Origin: CAYZJR01 sp964503045 | GTDB lineage: Bacteria; Cyanobacteriota; Vampirovibrionia; Obscuribacterales; Obscuribacteraceae | Direction: 5' to 3' | DNA: 64,000 nucleotides | NCBI GenBank assembly: GCA_964503045.1 | Contig: CAZCZI010000002.1 | Coordinates: forward strand, 1 to 64,000 | Part shown: positions 8,880-17,540 of the stretch, piece after piece | Position numbering within the stretch: the stretch's first letter is position 1 | Layout: the number at the start of each line of letters is the position of its first letter | Notes under the pieces: model-generated | What the model was told of the DNA's origin: nothing | What the model saw: only the letters and a program-made list of their open reading frames with translations | Database searches by the model: none | Translations under genes and position numbers: made by a program

Positions 8880-9905
8880 TTAGAGGTACTCTCTCAAGCG
8901 AGAAGAGCGACCTGGTTGTCTTAGCTTTCTTAGAGCCTTGAATTCAATCTGTCGAACTCGTTCGCGTGTCACTGCGAAAAGTTGACCGACTTCTTCCAAT
9001 GTTCGTTGCCTGCCGTCATCGAGTCCGAAACGAAGTCTGAGAACATCGCGCTCTCTCGGAGTCAGCTCATTGAGCATCTTGGCGAGATCTTGTCTGAGCA
9101 ACTCGTGAGTGACTGTGGTTTCGGGACGATCCGTTTCCGCATCTTCAATGAAATCACCGAGTCTCGAGTCTTCTTCTTTACCGATTGGAGTTTCCAGAGA
9201 GATAGGCTCTTTTGCTGCTTTGATGATTTCATGCAGCTTAACAATGGACACGTCCATTGCTTTGGCCAGTTCTTGCTCTGTAGGTTTGCGGTTGAGCTCT
9301 TGGGCCAGTTGCCTGGTTACCTTTTTGAGCTTATTGATGGTTTCCACCATATGAACAGGAACTCTGATGGTTCTGGATTTGTCGGCAAGCGCTCTTGTGA
9401 TTGCTTGGCGAATCCACCATGTTGCATAAGTGGAGAACTTGTAGCCGCGCTCGTGGTCGAACTTTTCGGAGGCGCGGATGAGACCGAGGTTGCCTTCCTG
9501 GATCAGATCGAGGAAAGATAGACCTCTTCCTATATATTTCTTTGCAATGGACACAACCAGTCTGAGGTTGGCTTGTACCAGCTTTCTTTTGGCGATCATG
9601 TCGCCTTGCAGGATTTTTCTGGCCAGCTCAATCTCTTCGTCCGGTTTGAGCAGTTGAATTCGTCCGATTTCCCGCAGGTATAGCCTTACTGAATCTTCTG
9701 TGGCTATTTCGCGGCTTGAAGGCAGCTCTACCGGTTCGTCGTCGTCGTCTAGGTTGTCCTCCTCATCATCGATGATTGTGAACTGATCTGTTTCATCAAT
9801 GAGGTCTAATTCTTCTAGTTCGTTTCTCTTGGCTAGGTTCTCGTCTTCTACGAGTAGGCTCGAACCCATAACTCTTTCATTGTCCGGGGACTTAGTCTTC
9901 GCCAT
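8880..9905 (-). CDS. sigA: RNA polymerase primary sigma factor (sigma-70)
   Basis: Main promoter-recognition subunit of RNA polymerase. Region 1.2 (DSVRLYLREIGRIQLLKPDE), region 2 (NLRLVVSIAKKYIGRGLSFL, DLIQEGNLGLIRASEKFDH, YKFSTYATWWIRQAITRA), region 3 and region 4 (LTPRERDVLRLRFGLDDGR, then a helix-turn-helix with VTRERVRQIE) are complete. At 341 residues it has no long region 1.1 and no region 1.2-2.1 insertion, as in cyanobacterial and Firmicute group 1 factors. An acidic stretch (about 45-58, DDEEDNLDDDDE) precedes region 1.2. A 450-bp leader separates it from uvrB on the same strand. The near-perfect core motifs support group 1 over an alternative factor. Confidence 0.95.
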   Translation of the reverse strand: MAKTKSPDNERVMGSSLLVEDENLAKRNELEELDLIDETDQFTIIDDEEDNLDDDDEPVELPSSREIATEDSVRLYLREIGRIQLLKPDEEIELARKILQGDMIAKRKLVQANLRLVVSIAKKYIGRGLSFLDLIQEGNLGLIRASEKFDHERGYKFSTYATWWIRQAITRALADKSRTIRVPVHMVETINKLKKVTRQLAQELNRKPTEQELAKAMDVSIVKLHEIIKAAKEPISLETPIGKEEDSRLGDFIEDAETDRPETTVTHELLRQDLAKMLNELTPRERDVLRLRFGLDDGRQRTLEEVGQLFAVTRERVRQIEFKALRKLRQPGRSSRLREYL

Positions 9906-10353
9906 AGTTTCCTCAACAGCAGTGTTTACGTACGCAGTTGTTTGCTCCCTTTACAAGGGATCCAAACAGGAATCTTCCGTAAAAATCCTCTAATCTCGTC
10001 CTGGCTTATCTGACTTGGTGTCCCGGAATGAGGACCGTTTTGTTAGACGAGAATAATTTTTTGGAATTCAGGAATAATTTCAGCCTGGATAGTGTAGGCG
10101 TGTAAGTTGAATTCAAGGGGAATCTACACAGTTCCATAACAATTGCGGCAACGATTCGCAAACGACTTCTAGTTGCGGCTTACGGGCTCGCGAGATTTCC
10201 CTCTTTGAAAGATAAAACCCAACACACCAGCAGTGTTGCTTGGCAACAGCGCAAGCCCTAGTATAGGCGCGAGTCTTTAACTGTGCGCATTCTGTTAACG
10301 TAGATTAACAGCCTAAAACGGTTGTCAGGAGCTTGTTTCGAGGCACAGCCTGT
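9906..10353. promoter_or_regulatory. long intergenic leader between uvrB end and sigA start
   Basis: About 450 bp without a gene. Two inverted repeats are visible: TCCCTT-TAC-AAGGGA at 9946-9960, about 40 bases upstream of the sigA start, and CTGTTAA-CGTAGA-TTAACAG at 10292-10311, just downstream of uvrB, which has no T-run. I could not fix the sigA promoter with confidence. Confidence 0.4.
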
Positions 10354-12402
10354 CTAGCTTTTTCTCTTTTGCGCCTGTTGTTCGTGTAAGACTTTTAACC
10401 GATCTCTCAATTCAGCGGCTTTTTCGAAGTCCAATCCTTTTGCAGCAGCTTTCATTTCCTTTTCGAGCTTGCGAATTACAGAAGCGATATCGACGTTAGC
10501 GAGCTCGTCTGCCATAGCTTTTGCTCGCGGGCTCTTTGGCAGTGCCACCATATCTGATTCTGCATACGTATCCCGTCTGAGCGAATCCAATATGCTGTTG
10601 GTGGTTTCTTTTACGATTGTTTTTGGCGTGATGTTGTGCTCTACATTATATGCAATCTGCAGCTCGCGCCTGCGAGATGTCTCTTTCATTGCTCTATCCA
10701 TAGAATCAGTCACGCGCTCGGCGTAGAGAATGACCTGTCCGGCGGCGTTGCGTGCGGCTCTTCCTATGGTTTGAACCAATGATCTCTCGGCGCGCAAGAA
10801 GCCCTCTTTATCGGCTTCCATGATTGCCACGAGACTTACTTCAGGAAGATCGAGTCCTTCTCTTAGAAGATTTACGCCAACGAGCACATCAAAGTGACCC
10901 AAACGCAAATCTCTCAAAAGCTCGATTCGCTCCAACGCCTTGATGTCGCTGTGCAACCAGCGCGTACGGATACCCAACTCTTGAAAGTACTCGGTGAGAT
11001 CTTCGGCCATGCGCTTAGTCAAGGTCGTGATCAAAACACGTTCTTTCCTTTCAGCTCGTATCTTAATCTCTTTAATAAGATCATCGATCTGACCTTCAAT
11101 TGGGCGAACTTCGATTTCGGGGTCTACAAGCCCGGTTGGGCGAATGATCTGTTCTACTACTTGATCGCTCTTGTCGATTTCCATCTTTCCAGGTGTGGCA
11201 GAAACGAAGATAACTTTTCCAACCTTCGTCCAGAATTCATCGGCAGTCAGCGGTCGATTGTCTCGTGCGCACGGAAGTCTGAAACCAAAGTCCACCAGCG
11301 TGTCTTTGCGTGCTCGGTCGCCGTTGTACATGCCCAACAGTTGTGGAATCGTCGCATGTGATTCATCTATGAAGGTCAAGAATCCGTTTTGACCAAACTT
11401 GCGCACGAAGTAATCTACGAGCGTTTGAGGCGGTTGACCTGGTGAGCGATCTTCGAGTATTCGAGAGTAGTTCTCGATGCCGTTGCAATATCCGACTTCT
11501 TTCAACATTTCGATGTCGAAACTTGTTCGTTGTTTGAGTCTTTGTGCTTCGACCAATTTGTTTTCGGAAACCAGCTCTCCAATGCGTTCTTGAAGTTCTC
11601 TTTCGATTTGCGCAATCGAGCGTTCTAACTCTTGTTCTTCGGCAACGTAGTGTTTGGCCGGGTAGATTTTTAGCTCTCGCGGCAAATCTTCGATTTCGCC
11701 GGTCACGGGATTAACGATAGCTAGCCGTTCTATCTCGTCTGCGAAAAACTCGACGCGTAAAATGCGTTCTTCATATGAAGGGTATACTTCAACGACATCA
11801 CCACGTGCACGGAATCGCGAGCGTTCTACAACCAAGTCATTGCGGTCATAGTGAATGTTTACGAGTGCTTTGAGAAGCTCGTGCCTATCGAGTTGTTGTC
11901 CGATCTTCAAAACAATGGCCGCTGAAAGGTAGCGTTCGGGAACACCCAGACCATAAATGCAGCTAATTGAGGCTACGACGACAACATCATTGCGTTCCCA
12001 CAAAGATCTGGTGGTGGAGTGGCGCAATCTGTCGATTTCATCGTTGATGCTTGCTTCTTTCTCGATGTATGTATCTGTCGATGGGATGTAGGATTCAGGC
12101 TGATAGTAGTCGTAATAACTGATGAAATACTCAACCGCGTTTTTCGGAAAGAATTCGCGAAACTCATTGCAGAGCTGCGCTGCCAGAGTTTTATTGTGCG
12201 CCAAGACCAGTGCTGGCATACCGGTTTCCTTAATAACCTGCGCCATTGTCATGGTCTTGCCTGAGCCGGTGACTCCCAAAAGTGTCTGGTAAGGCAAGTC
12301 TTGACGCACACCGTCGGCGAGGCGCGCGATCGCTTTTGGCTGATCTCCAGCCGGTGAGAAGCTTGAGATTACTTCAAACGGTGAATCAGTCACGGCAGTC
12401 AT
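10354..12402 (-). CDS. uvrB: excinuclease ABC subunit B
   Basis: DNA helicase-like damage-verification subunit of nucleotide excision repair. Walker A GVTGSGKT near residue 45, the beta-hairpin region SYYDYYQPESYIPSTDTYIE, helicase motifs FIDESHATIPQL and FVSATP, motif VI QTIGRAARN, and the C-terminal UVR domain (EKEMKAAAKGLDFEKAAELRD) that contacts UvrC are all present. Length 682 is typical. ATG start (MTAVTDSPFEV). Neither uvrA nor uvrC is in the window. Confidence 0.97.
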   Translation of the reverse strand: MTAVTDSPFEVISSFSPAGDQPKAIARLADGVRQDLPYQTLLGVTGSGKTMTMAQVIKETGMPALVLAHNKTLAAQLCNEFREFFPKNAVEYFISYYDYYQPESYIPSTDTYIEKEASINDEIDRLRHSTTRSLWERNDVVVVASISCIYGLGVPERYLSAAIVLKIGQQLDRHELLKALVNIHYDRNDLVVERSRFRARGDVVEVYPSYEERILRVEFFADEIERLAIVNPVTGEIEDLPRELKIYPAKHYVAEEQELERSIAQIERELQERIGELVSENKLVEAQRLKQRTSFDIEMLKEVGYCNGIENYSRILEDRSPGQPPQTLVDYFVRKFGQNGFLTFIDESHATIPQLLGMYNGDRARKDTLVDFGFRLPCARDNRPLTADEFWTKVGKVIFVSATPGKMEIDKSDQVVEQIIRPTGLVDPEIEVRPIEGQIDDLIKEIKIRAERKERVLITTLTKRMAEDLTEYFQELGIRTRWLHSDIKALERIELLRDLRLGHFDVLVGVNLLREGLDLPEVSLVAIMEADKEGFLRAERSLVQTIGRAARNAAGQVILYAERVTDSMDRAMKETSRRRELQIAYNVEHNITPKTIVKETTNSILDSLRRDTYAESDMVALPKSPRAKAMADELANVDIASVIRKLEKEMKAAAKGLDFEKAAELRDRLKVLHEQQAQKRKS

Positions 12403-12560
12403 CTTGCTTGGGTGGCTCCATATCGATTATCTAGCCCAAAACAAATTTGTATAGATGGGTTTAGATAATAGTTCAGAATTGAATCATACAAAGGAACCGG
12501 CAAAGGCCGCCAATGGGTGGCGAGACTTGGTCTGCGGCTGATACCGTTTAAGGCTTTGAG

Positions 12561-12818
12561 CTAGCCGGACGATGGGGCGTCGGCCCCGGATTTGGGTTCG
12601 GGTTCGTCTTTGCCGGCTGGCTTGTCGTCGCTCTTCGAGGAGGCTTTTTCTTCGGTGTTGATGGCTTGTTTGACTTCGTCTTGGGCATCAGTGATAGCCT
12701 TTTTGAAGTTGCCGATACCTTGACCGAGCGCTTTTCCGAGCTCAGGCAGCTTCTTAGGACCGAAGACCAGAAGGGCGACCCCGAATACGACTGCTATTTC
12801 TACTGGGCTGCTTAACAT
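12561..12818 (-). CDS. tatA: twin-arginine translocase subunit TatA/E
   Basis: Membrane subunit that forms the pore-like assembly of the Tat pathway for folded proteins. One N-terminal helix (SSPVEIAVVFGVALLVFGPK), the hallmark FGPKKLPELGKALG hinge and amphipathic helix, then a charged disordered tail rich in Lys, Asp, Glu and Ser. Start chosen at the ATG at 12818 (MLSSPVEIA) with AGAGA upstream; a start 10 codons earlier would put polar residues before the helix. About 85 residues, normal. A second, decayed copy lies immediately upstream on the same strand. Confidence 0.93.
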   Translation of the reverse strand: MLSSPVEIAVVFGVALLVFGPKKLPELGKALGQGIGNFKKAITDAQDEVKQAINTEEKASSKSDDKPAGKDEPEPKSGADAPSSG

Positions 12819-12905
12819 ATACGCATCTCTTTGTGTCTTAGGACCCATGTTGATCCTAACACAACCAGGCGGCTTCCACGTGGACTGTAACGCTCACCTG
12901 GGTAG

Positions 12906-13082
12906 TCAGCCGCGCCTGCCAACGCGTTTTCCGCGTTGTTTCGAGCGTCGCGTCAATGTTTCAATCATCGAGTCTAAACCGCTGGCAGAGGCAGTTGGGG
13001 GCTGCCTCGGTGGTTGCTTTGGCCCGTAAACCAGAAGACCGACTCCAAAGATTATTGCTATTTCAACTGGGGATGTAATCAC
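12906..13082 (-). pseudogene. second tatA-like gene, degenerate after the hinge
   Basis: From the GTG at 13082 the protein reads ITSPVEIAIIFGVGLLVYGPK, clearly the TatA membrane helix and start of the hinge and very like the intact tatA next door. After GPK the conserved LPELGKALG is replaced by QPPRQPP and a basic tail, giving only 58 residues. It could be a truncated duplicate, a frameshifted pseudogene or a TatA variant without the amphipathic helix. The open frame continues upstream into the 86-bp repeat, which probably supplies its leader. Confidence 0.6.
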
Positions 13083-13096
13083 AGGCAGTCTCGCTC

Positions 13097-13352
13097 GCCG
13101 GGAAAGCGGATTCAGAAATCGAACTCTACGATTGTTGTAGTCGATTATACCGATAACGGTAATTACCNNNNNNNNNNNNNNNNNNNNNNNNNNNNNNNNN
13201 NNNNNNNNNNNNNNNNNNNNNNNNNNNNNNNNNNNNNNNNNNNNNNNNNNNNNNNNNNNNNNNNNNNCGTTCAGCACCAGCGCCGGGACAACGGATTCAG
13301 AAACCGAACTCTACGATCGTTGTAGGTGATTATACCGATAATGGTAATTACC
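13097..13352. repeat. tandem repeat of about 86 bp, interrupted by an assembly gap, with a palindrome in each unit
   Basis: Copy 1 (13097-13167) and copy 2 (13282-13352) match over 71 bases with a handful of differences, starting GCCGGGANARCGG and ending GGTAATTACC. Reconstructing the joint (one missing T, then 13268-13281) gives a unit of about 86 bp. Each copy carries TACCGATAAYGGTA (13148-13161 and 13333-13346), a variant of the recurrent palindrome. The 100-N gap (13168-13267) sits inside the array, so the copy number is unknown. Confidence 0.8.
13168..13267. other. assembly gap (100 N) inside the 86-bp repeat
   Basis: Exactly 100 N, a conventional gap of unknown length. Both flanks belong to the same repeat unit, which probably caused the break. 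Confidence 0.95.
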
Positions 13353-13386
13353 TCGTTCAGCGTTACACGTGACGCATGATTACGCG

Positions 13387-15090
13387 TTATTGCTCTTCCG
13401 CTTCTTTCTTCGGTGTTTGCGGCGCATTCAACTGTGGCTGCGAGCCATTGTTGTAGTTGATCAAGAGCGCGCCCAATGGATGTTTCAGATTGTTTGTGCG
13501 GTACCTGTCGGCTAATTCCGAAATCATCGCTTCCATATACACGTAATCCGGAAGAATGCCTTCCGGCTCCAAAAAGGTGTCCATGGTTGAGGCATCGATA
13601 GCCATGCTTGGTGCGTTATTGACGAAATTTCGCATGTTCATCTGCGCCAACGAAGCCACGTACATCGGGTCAGGATTTAGGCGCAGCCAGCCGATTTTGC
13701 TGTCGAGCCAGGCGTTGTATTGCAACGCGATGTGCGGGTGATCGGGTTGACGTTGCATGTGGTCGACGTCACTTCCGAAGATGCCCACCATCAGGTTGGG
13801 AAAAGCTTTCGCCACGTCGGCGATGTAGAGTGAACCATCGCGTTCTTGGAAGTATGCCTCTGATTCAGCGAGGGTTGCGATGGTTTCCGGCCAACGCAAT
13901 TTGTCTACGAGCGTTTCTTCTTCCTTCTTTTTCTGTTCTGCCTTTTTCTTTTCTTCTTCCGTCTCTTCCTTTTTCTTGGCGCCAAACACTTTAAGGAGTT
14001 TGCTTGGCTCTTTCTTTTTGGCTTCCTCAGCCTCTTTTTCTAGCTCTGCCTCTGTTTTCTTTTTGGGTGTCGGTTTTTCCTTCACCACAAACAGCTTCAG
14101 GCGCTCCATGGCGTTTGTGACGTCAGGAGGATAGATCTGTTTGTTGAGACCGACGTCTGTTGCGTAAGTAAATGCAAATTCGGCGGATTCTTCCCAGAGT
14201 TTGTTTTTGTTTTCGTCAAAGAAAAGAACGCCCTTCAATTCAGTCTCGCCGAGTTTTCTGCGCACTCCGGGATAGCGCTTCGCATCGGGCTGCCAGCTTA
14301 GTTTTCTGTAGTCGACCAGGCACCGTCCGGTCGCTGCGGAGCCCTGGCGATAGTGCGTATTGAGCATCAGATCGTGAATGCCGCCGAGGTTGCTTGGACT
14401 AAACATTGCGCCAATCGGACATTCGTAAAAGGCGACCCATTTCACGCATGCGAGTTGTTCGCTGTAGCGTGCCAGAGCGGGAATCAAGAGATTTCCACCA
14501 GTATCCCAGCCGACCACGCCGAGGTTTTTCTGTGACACTGCCACCGGTATCAGATCCCCGATGGTTTTTCCTTGATAGTCTTCCTTTTGACTCGATGCAA
14601 AAAGTATTACATCTTTAAGCGCTTCTTGCGATTGTGAGCCGCGGTTGTCGTAGATTCCACCTGAAGTGAAACCTTTGACACCGCCTGAAGGCAGGGCGAA
14701 TCTGACTTCGATAAACCCCGATTGCGCGGCGTGCATGTTGAATTTGATTCCGTCGCTGGCGCCGGTGCCGCCGGGTGCAATCACTACTACAGGTGCGCCG
14801 TCGTTGTATCGTGGCTTTGCCGCATAGAGAATGTTGACGGCAAGCCCTTTTCCAGGTGCGGACTCTGATGGAACATAAGTGCTAATCGACTCTTCCGGCA
14901 CCAGTTGTGGTACCTTCATATTGTCGGGAGCTAATTCACCGGTGGCGATTGCACTGGCTGAACCAATCGTCGCCAAAATCACGGCGCAAACAATGACAAT
15001 CGATTGCAGCTTCAACAGTTGAATCGCTTTTCTTATACTCGAGGTTTTTTGCATTCTTCTTCGTACTCTTTTGGGCGCAAATTTGTCCAT
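13387..15090 (-). CDS. secreted or membrane-anchored alpha/beta-hydrolase-like protein with a Lys/Glu-rich insertion
   Basis: 567 residues. A basic start (KRVRRR) precedes a signal or anchor helix (IVIVCAVILATIGSASAIA, about 30-50). The following part has an alpha/beta-hydrolase look: APVVVIAPGGTGASDG (possible oxyanion loop), then NLGVVGWDTGGNLLIPALAR where a GxSxG nucleophile elbow would lie. Here the central residue is Asp or Thr, not Ser, so ordinary esterase chemistry is doubtful. Residues about 350-415 are a charged helical insertion of Lys, Glu and Ala, followed by a second folded part. The specific family is not recognised. It is adjacent to glyS on the same strand (about 45 bp). Confidence 0.6.
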   Translation of the reverse strand: MDKFAPKRVRRRMQKTSSIRKAIQLLKLQSIVIVCAVILATIGSASAIATGELAPDNMKVPQLVPEESISTYVPSESAPGKGLAVNILYAAKPRYNDGAPVVVIAPGGTGASDGIKFNMHAAQSGFIEVRFALPSGGVKGFTSGGIYDNRGSQSQEALKDVILFASSQKEDYQGKTIGDLIPVAVSQKNLGVVGWDTGGNLLIPALARYSEQLACVKWVAFYECPIGAMFSPSNLGGIHDLMLNTHYRQGSAATGRCLVDYRKLSWQPDAKRYPGVRRKLGETELKGVLFFDENKNKLWEESAEFAFTYATDVGLNKQIYPPDVTNAMERLKLFVVKEKPTPKKKTEAELEKEAEEAKKKEPSKLLKVFGAKKKEETEEEKKKAEQKKKEEETLVDKLRWPETIATLAESEAYFQERDGSLYIADVAKAFPNLMVGIFGSDVDHMQRQPDHPHIALQYNAWLDSKIGWLRLNPDPMYVASLAQMNMRNFVNNAPSMAIDASTMDTFLEPEGILPDYVYMEAMISELADRYRTNNLKHPLGALLINYNNGSQPQLNAPQTPKKEAEEQ

Positions 15091-15136
15091 CTAACCTGAC
15101 GACGCACGTACTAGATGTCAATGTTCCTTGTCTTGA

Positions 15137-17311
15137 CTACGACGGCAGTAGCGATCGCAATTTTCTGAAGTCTGCGATGCACTTGAAGTAGCTATCGATC
15201 GTAAAAAGAAGTCCATGACGGTTCTTGCGCTTGTCTTGATCGGGGTCGTCAACCAACACATCGTCGAAGAAGGCATCTACTGGCTTGGCGAGATTGCTCA
15301 GGAGCCCGAGAAGCTTCTTGTATTCTTCGATATTGGTTGGATGTTTTGGCTCGAGTCCCGACCATTTTGATGCGACTTCATCGTTGAATGTTTTCCAGAG
15401 ATTCTTTTCTGCATCAAGCGAGAAGAGCGTGGCATCTGTGGTTCGGTGAGAGTCGGGTTTCAGAATGTTTGCCACCCTGACACCTGCTTTCATTGTCGGC
15501 AGCCCGTCTTGAGACTTGATCAAATCGTCGAGGGCTTTGCACCTGGTTAGGACATCGGGCACGTCTTTCAACGGATCTCTCGAAGCCAGTACCGCTTCTA
15601 CTGCTTCTTTCGAGAAGCCCGAGTCGAGCAGCTTTCCGCGCAACCTTTGCAAGACGAAGTCGCTCACTTCCAAGTGTACCTTTTCTTTGTCGAACCCCTT
15701 TTTGGAGTTCGCGAGCAACGGATCGTAGCTGTCGAGCAAGCTGTCGATCAATGCGCTGACATTGACCGGATACTTCGCAAGTCCATCTACAATCGTGTCG
15801 ACGAGCCCTTGTGCCTGTCGTCTCAGCGCATACGGATCGCTGGAGCCGCTCGGTTTTTTACCCAGTGCAAACAATCCAACCACATGATCGATCTTATCGA
15901 CCACGGCAGTGAATCTTCCGACCTCATCACCGGCGATACCATCATCGGTAGACCTTGGAGAGTAATGCGAAGCGATTGCGTGCACGACATCGGGAGGCTC
16001 TTTCTCTGATTCTGCGTACCAGGAGCCGACATAGCCTTGCAGCTCGGGAAGTTCTCTAACTAGATTTGTGACCAAATCTACTTTGCACAACTCAGCTGCT
16101 CGCTCGAGGCAAATCTTCAGTCTGGCTTCTAGATTCAACTGAGAGGCGAGCAAGTGTGCCAGTTTGACCAAGCGCTCGGTTTTGTCGCGGTAACTGCCGA
16201 GACCCTCCTGGAAAGTCAATTGTCCGAGCTTCGCTTTGTAGTCGGCGAGTTTGGTTTTTTGATCGTCGAAGTAGAAAAATCTTCCGTCGGCAAGACGTGC
16301 TTTCAAAACGCGCTCGTTGCCTTTTTGAATCGACTCCTTGGCGCCTTCGCGATCGTTATTTGAGATCGTGATGAAATGAGGCAGAAGGTTGTTTGATCTT
16401 ACGGAAGTTCCATTGGTGGATGTTTTCTCGTGCGCTTCTTTGGCGACCGGAAAATATCTCTGATGGTGAACCATGATGGTTTCAATCAGAGTGTCGGGCA
16501 AATCGAGGTACTCAGTGGCGAAACCACCGGCAACGGCACACGGCCACTCGGTGAGGTTGACCACCTCTTCAAGCAGTGGTCCTTTCAGGAGTTTTGCTTT
16601 GCCTTTCAGTTTGGCTGCCAACTCGGTGACCTGCTTTTGAATGAGATCACGGCGTTCGTCCGGACACACGATGACGAAAGATTTTTTGAGCGAGTCTCCG
16701 TAATTGTTTGCTGTGTCGATTGTGATGGCACCAGGAGCGAGAATTCTATGTCCAAAAGATTGGCGACCGGCGTTAATGCCGTCTCCCATGCTGAAAGGAA
16801 CAATTTCTTCATCCAGCAAAGAAACCAACCAGCGAATCGGTCTGGAGAATTTGAGATCTGAAGAGCCCCAGCGCATCAGACGTTCTCCAGACAATTGAGA
16901 GATCACCTTGGGCATGATCTCAGCCAAAACTTCAGAAGCTTTGCGACCTTCTATGGTGAGATTTGCAACCAGGTAGACTGTTCCACCAACATCCTCGTGG
17001 TCGAGCTGGTCTACCGTCAACTTGTGCTTTTCAGCAAACTTTACCGCCTGCATGAGGGGCTGTTTATTGGCGTCAAAGCTGTCTTTAACCGGCGGACCCT
17101 TCACCTTTTTGCTTGTGGTCTCTTGTTTTGAAGCCAATCCCGAAACGATGCATGCTAAGCGTCGTGGGGTAGCAAGAGTATTGACTTCCTCAGCCGGAAG
17201 ATTGGCAGTCTTGAGCGCTTCGGTAAGCAGTTCTTTCAGCCTGACTTGGGCTTCGGTGATAAACGAGGCTGGCAGCTCTTCGGTGCCTATCTCTAGCAGG
17301 TAGATGGACAT
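15137..17311 (-). CDS. glyS: glycyl-tRNA synthetase beta subunit
   Basis: Beta chain of the bacterial alpha2-beta2 glycyl-tRNA synthetase, which charges tRNA-Gly. The N-terminus LLEIGTEELPASFI, then TPRRLACIVSGL, KGPPVKDSFD, RWGSSDLKFSRPIRWLVSL and the HD-like core (VHHQRYFPV, then SNNDREGAKESIQKGNERVLKARLADGRFFYFDDQ) are all typical. The C-terminal anticodon-binding region has AFFDDVLVDDPDQDKRKNRHGLL. Length 724 is slightly above the usual 690. The alpha subunit (glyQ) is not beside it, so the two chains are encoded apart. Confidence 0.96.
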   Translation of the reverse strand: MSIYLLEIGTEELPASFITEAQVRLKELLTEALKTANLPAEEVNTLATPRRLACIVSGLASKQETTSKKVKGPPVKDSFDANKQPLMQAVKFAEKHKLTVDQLDHEDVGGTVYLVANLTIEGRKASEVLAEIMPKVISQLSGERLMRWGSSDLKFSRPIRWLVSLLDEEIVPFSMGDGINAGRQSFGHRILAPGAITIDTANNYGDSLKKSFVIVCPDERRDLIQKQVTELAAKLKGKAKLLKGPLLEEVVNLTEWPCAVAGGFATEYLDLPDTLIETIMVHHQRYFPVAKEAHEKTSTNGTSVRSNNLLPHFITISNNDREGAKESIQKGNERVLKARLADGRFFYFDDQKTKLADYKAKLGQLTFQEGLGSYRDKTERLVKLAHLLASQLNLEARLKICLERAAELCKVDLVTNLVRELPELQGYVGSWYAESEKEPPDVVHAIASHYSPRSTDDGIAGDEVGRFTAVVDKIDHVVGLFALGKKPSGSSDPYALRRQAQGLVDTIVDGLAKYPVNVSALIDSLLDSYDPLLANSKKGFDKEKVHLEVSDFVLQRLRGKLLDSGFSKEAVEAVLASRDPLKDVPDVLTRCKALDDLIKSQDGLPTMKAGVRVANILKPDSHRTTDATLFSLDAEKNLWKTFNDEVASKWSGLEPKHPTNIEEYKKLLGLLSNLAKPVDAFFDDVLVDDPDQDKRKNRHGLLFTIDSYFKCIADFRKLRSLLPS

Positions 17312-17540
17312 TGGATTACTCGTATGAAAAACACTGAACCAATGATTATATCTACTTACGCAGAGATGTTTATTGTTGTTGCTTTATGTGCCGTGCCGAT
17401 CGGTATCGGCAATGGTGCACTGGGGCAAAGCAGGCATCTGTGTTGTCAATCGGTTTTGCTACTTTGTGGCTAATTCTTCTGCAATTGCTTATTATTGAGG
17501 ATGATTAGACTCGATATTTACTAATGGATTTGCTTTAGAT
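17312..17540. promoter_or_regulatory. divergent promoter region with a 16-bp palindrome
   Basis: About 230 bp between the divergent starts of glyS and the WG-repeat lipoprotein gene. It contains GCCGAT-CGGT-ATCGGC at 17395-17410, a perfect inverted repeat related to, but not the same as, the ACCGATATCGGT element. Its place between two divergent genes fits an operator, but no regulator is known. Confidence 0.4.
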
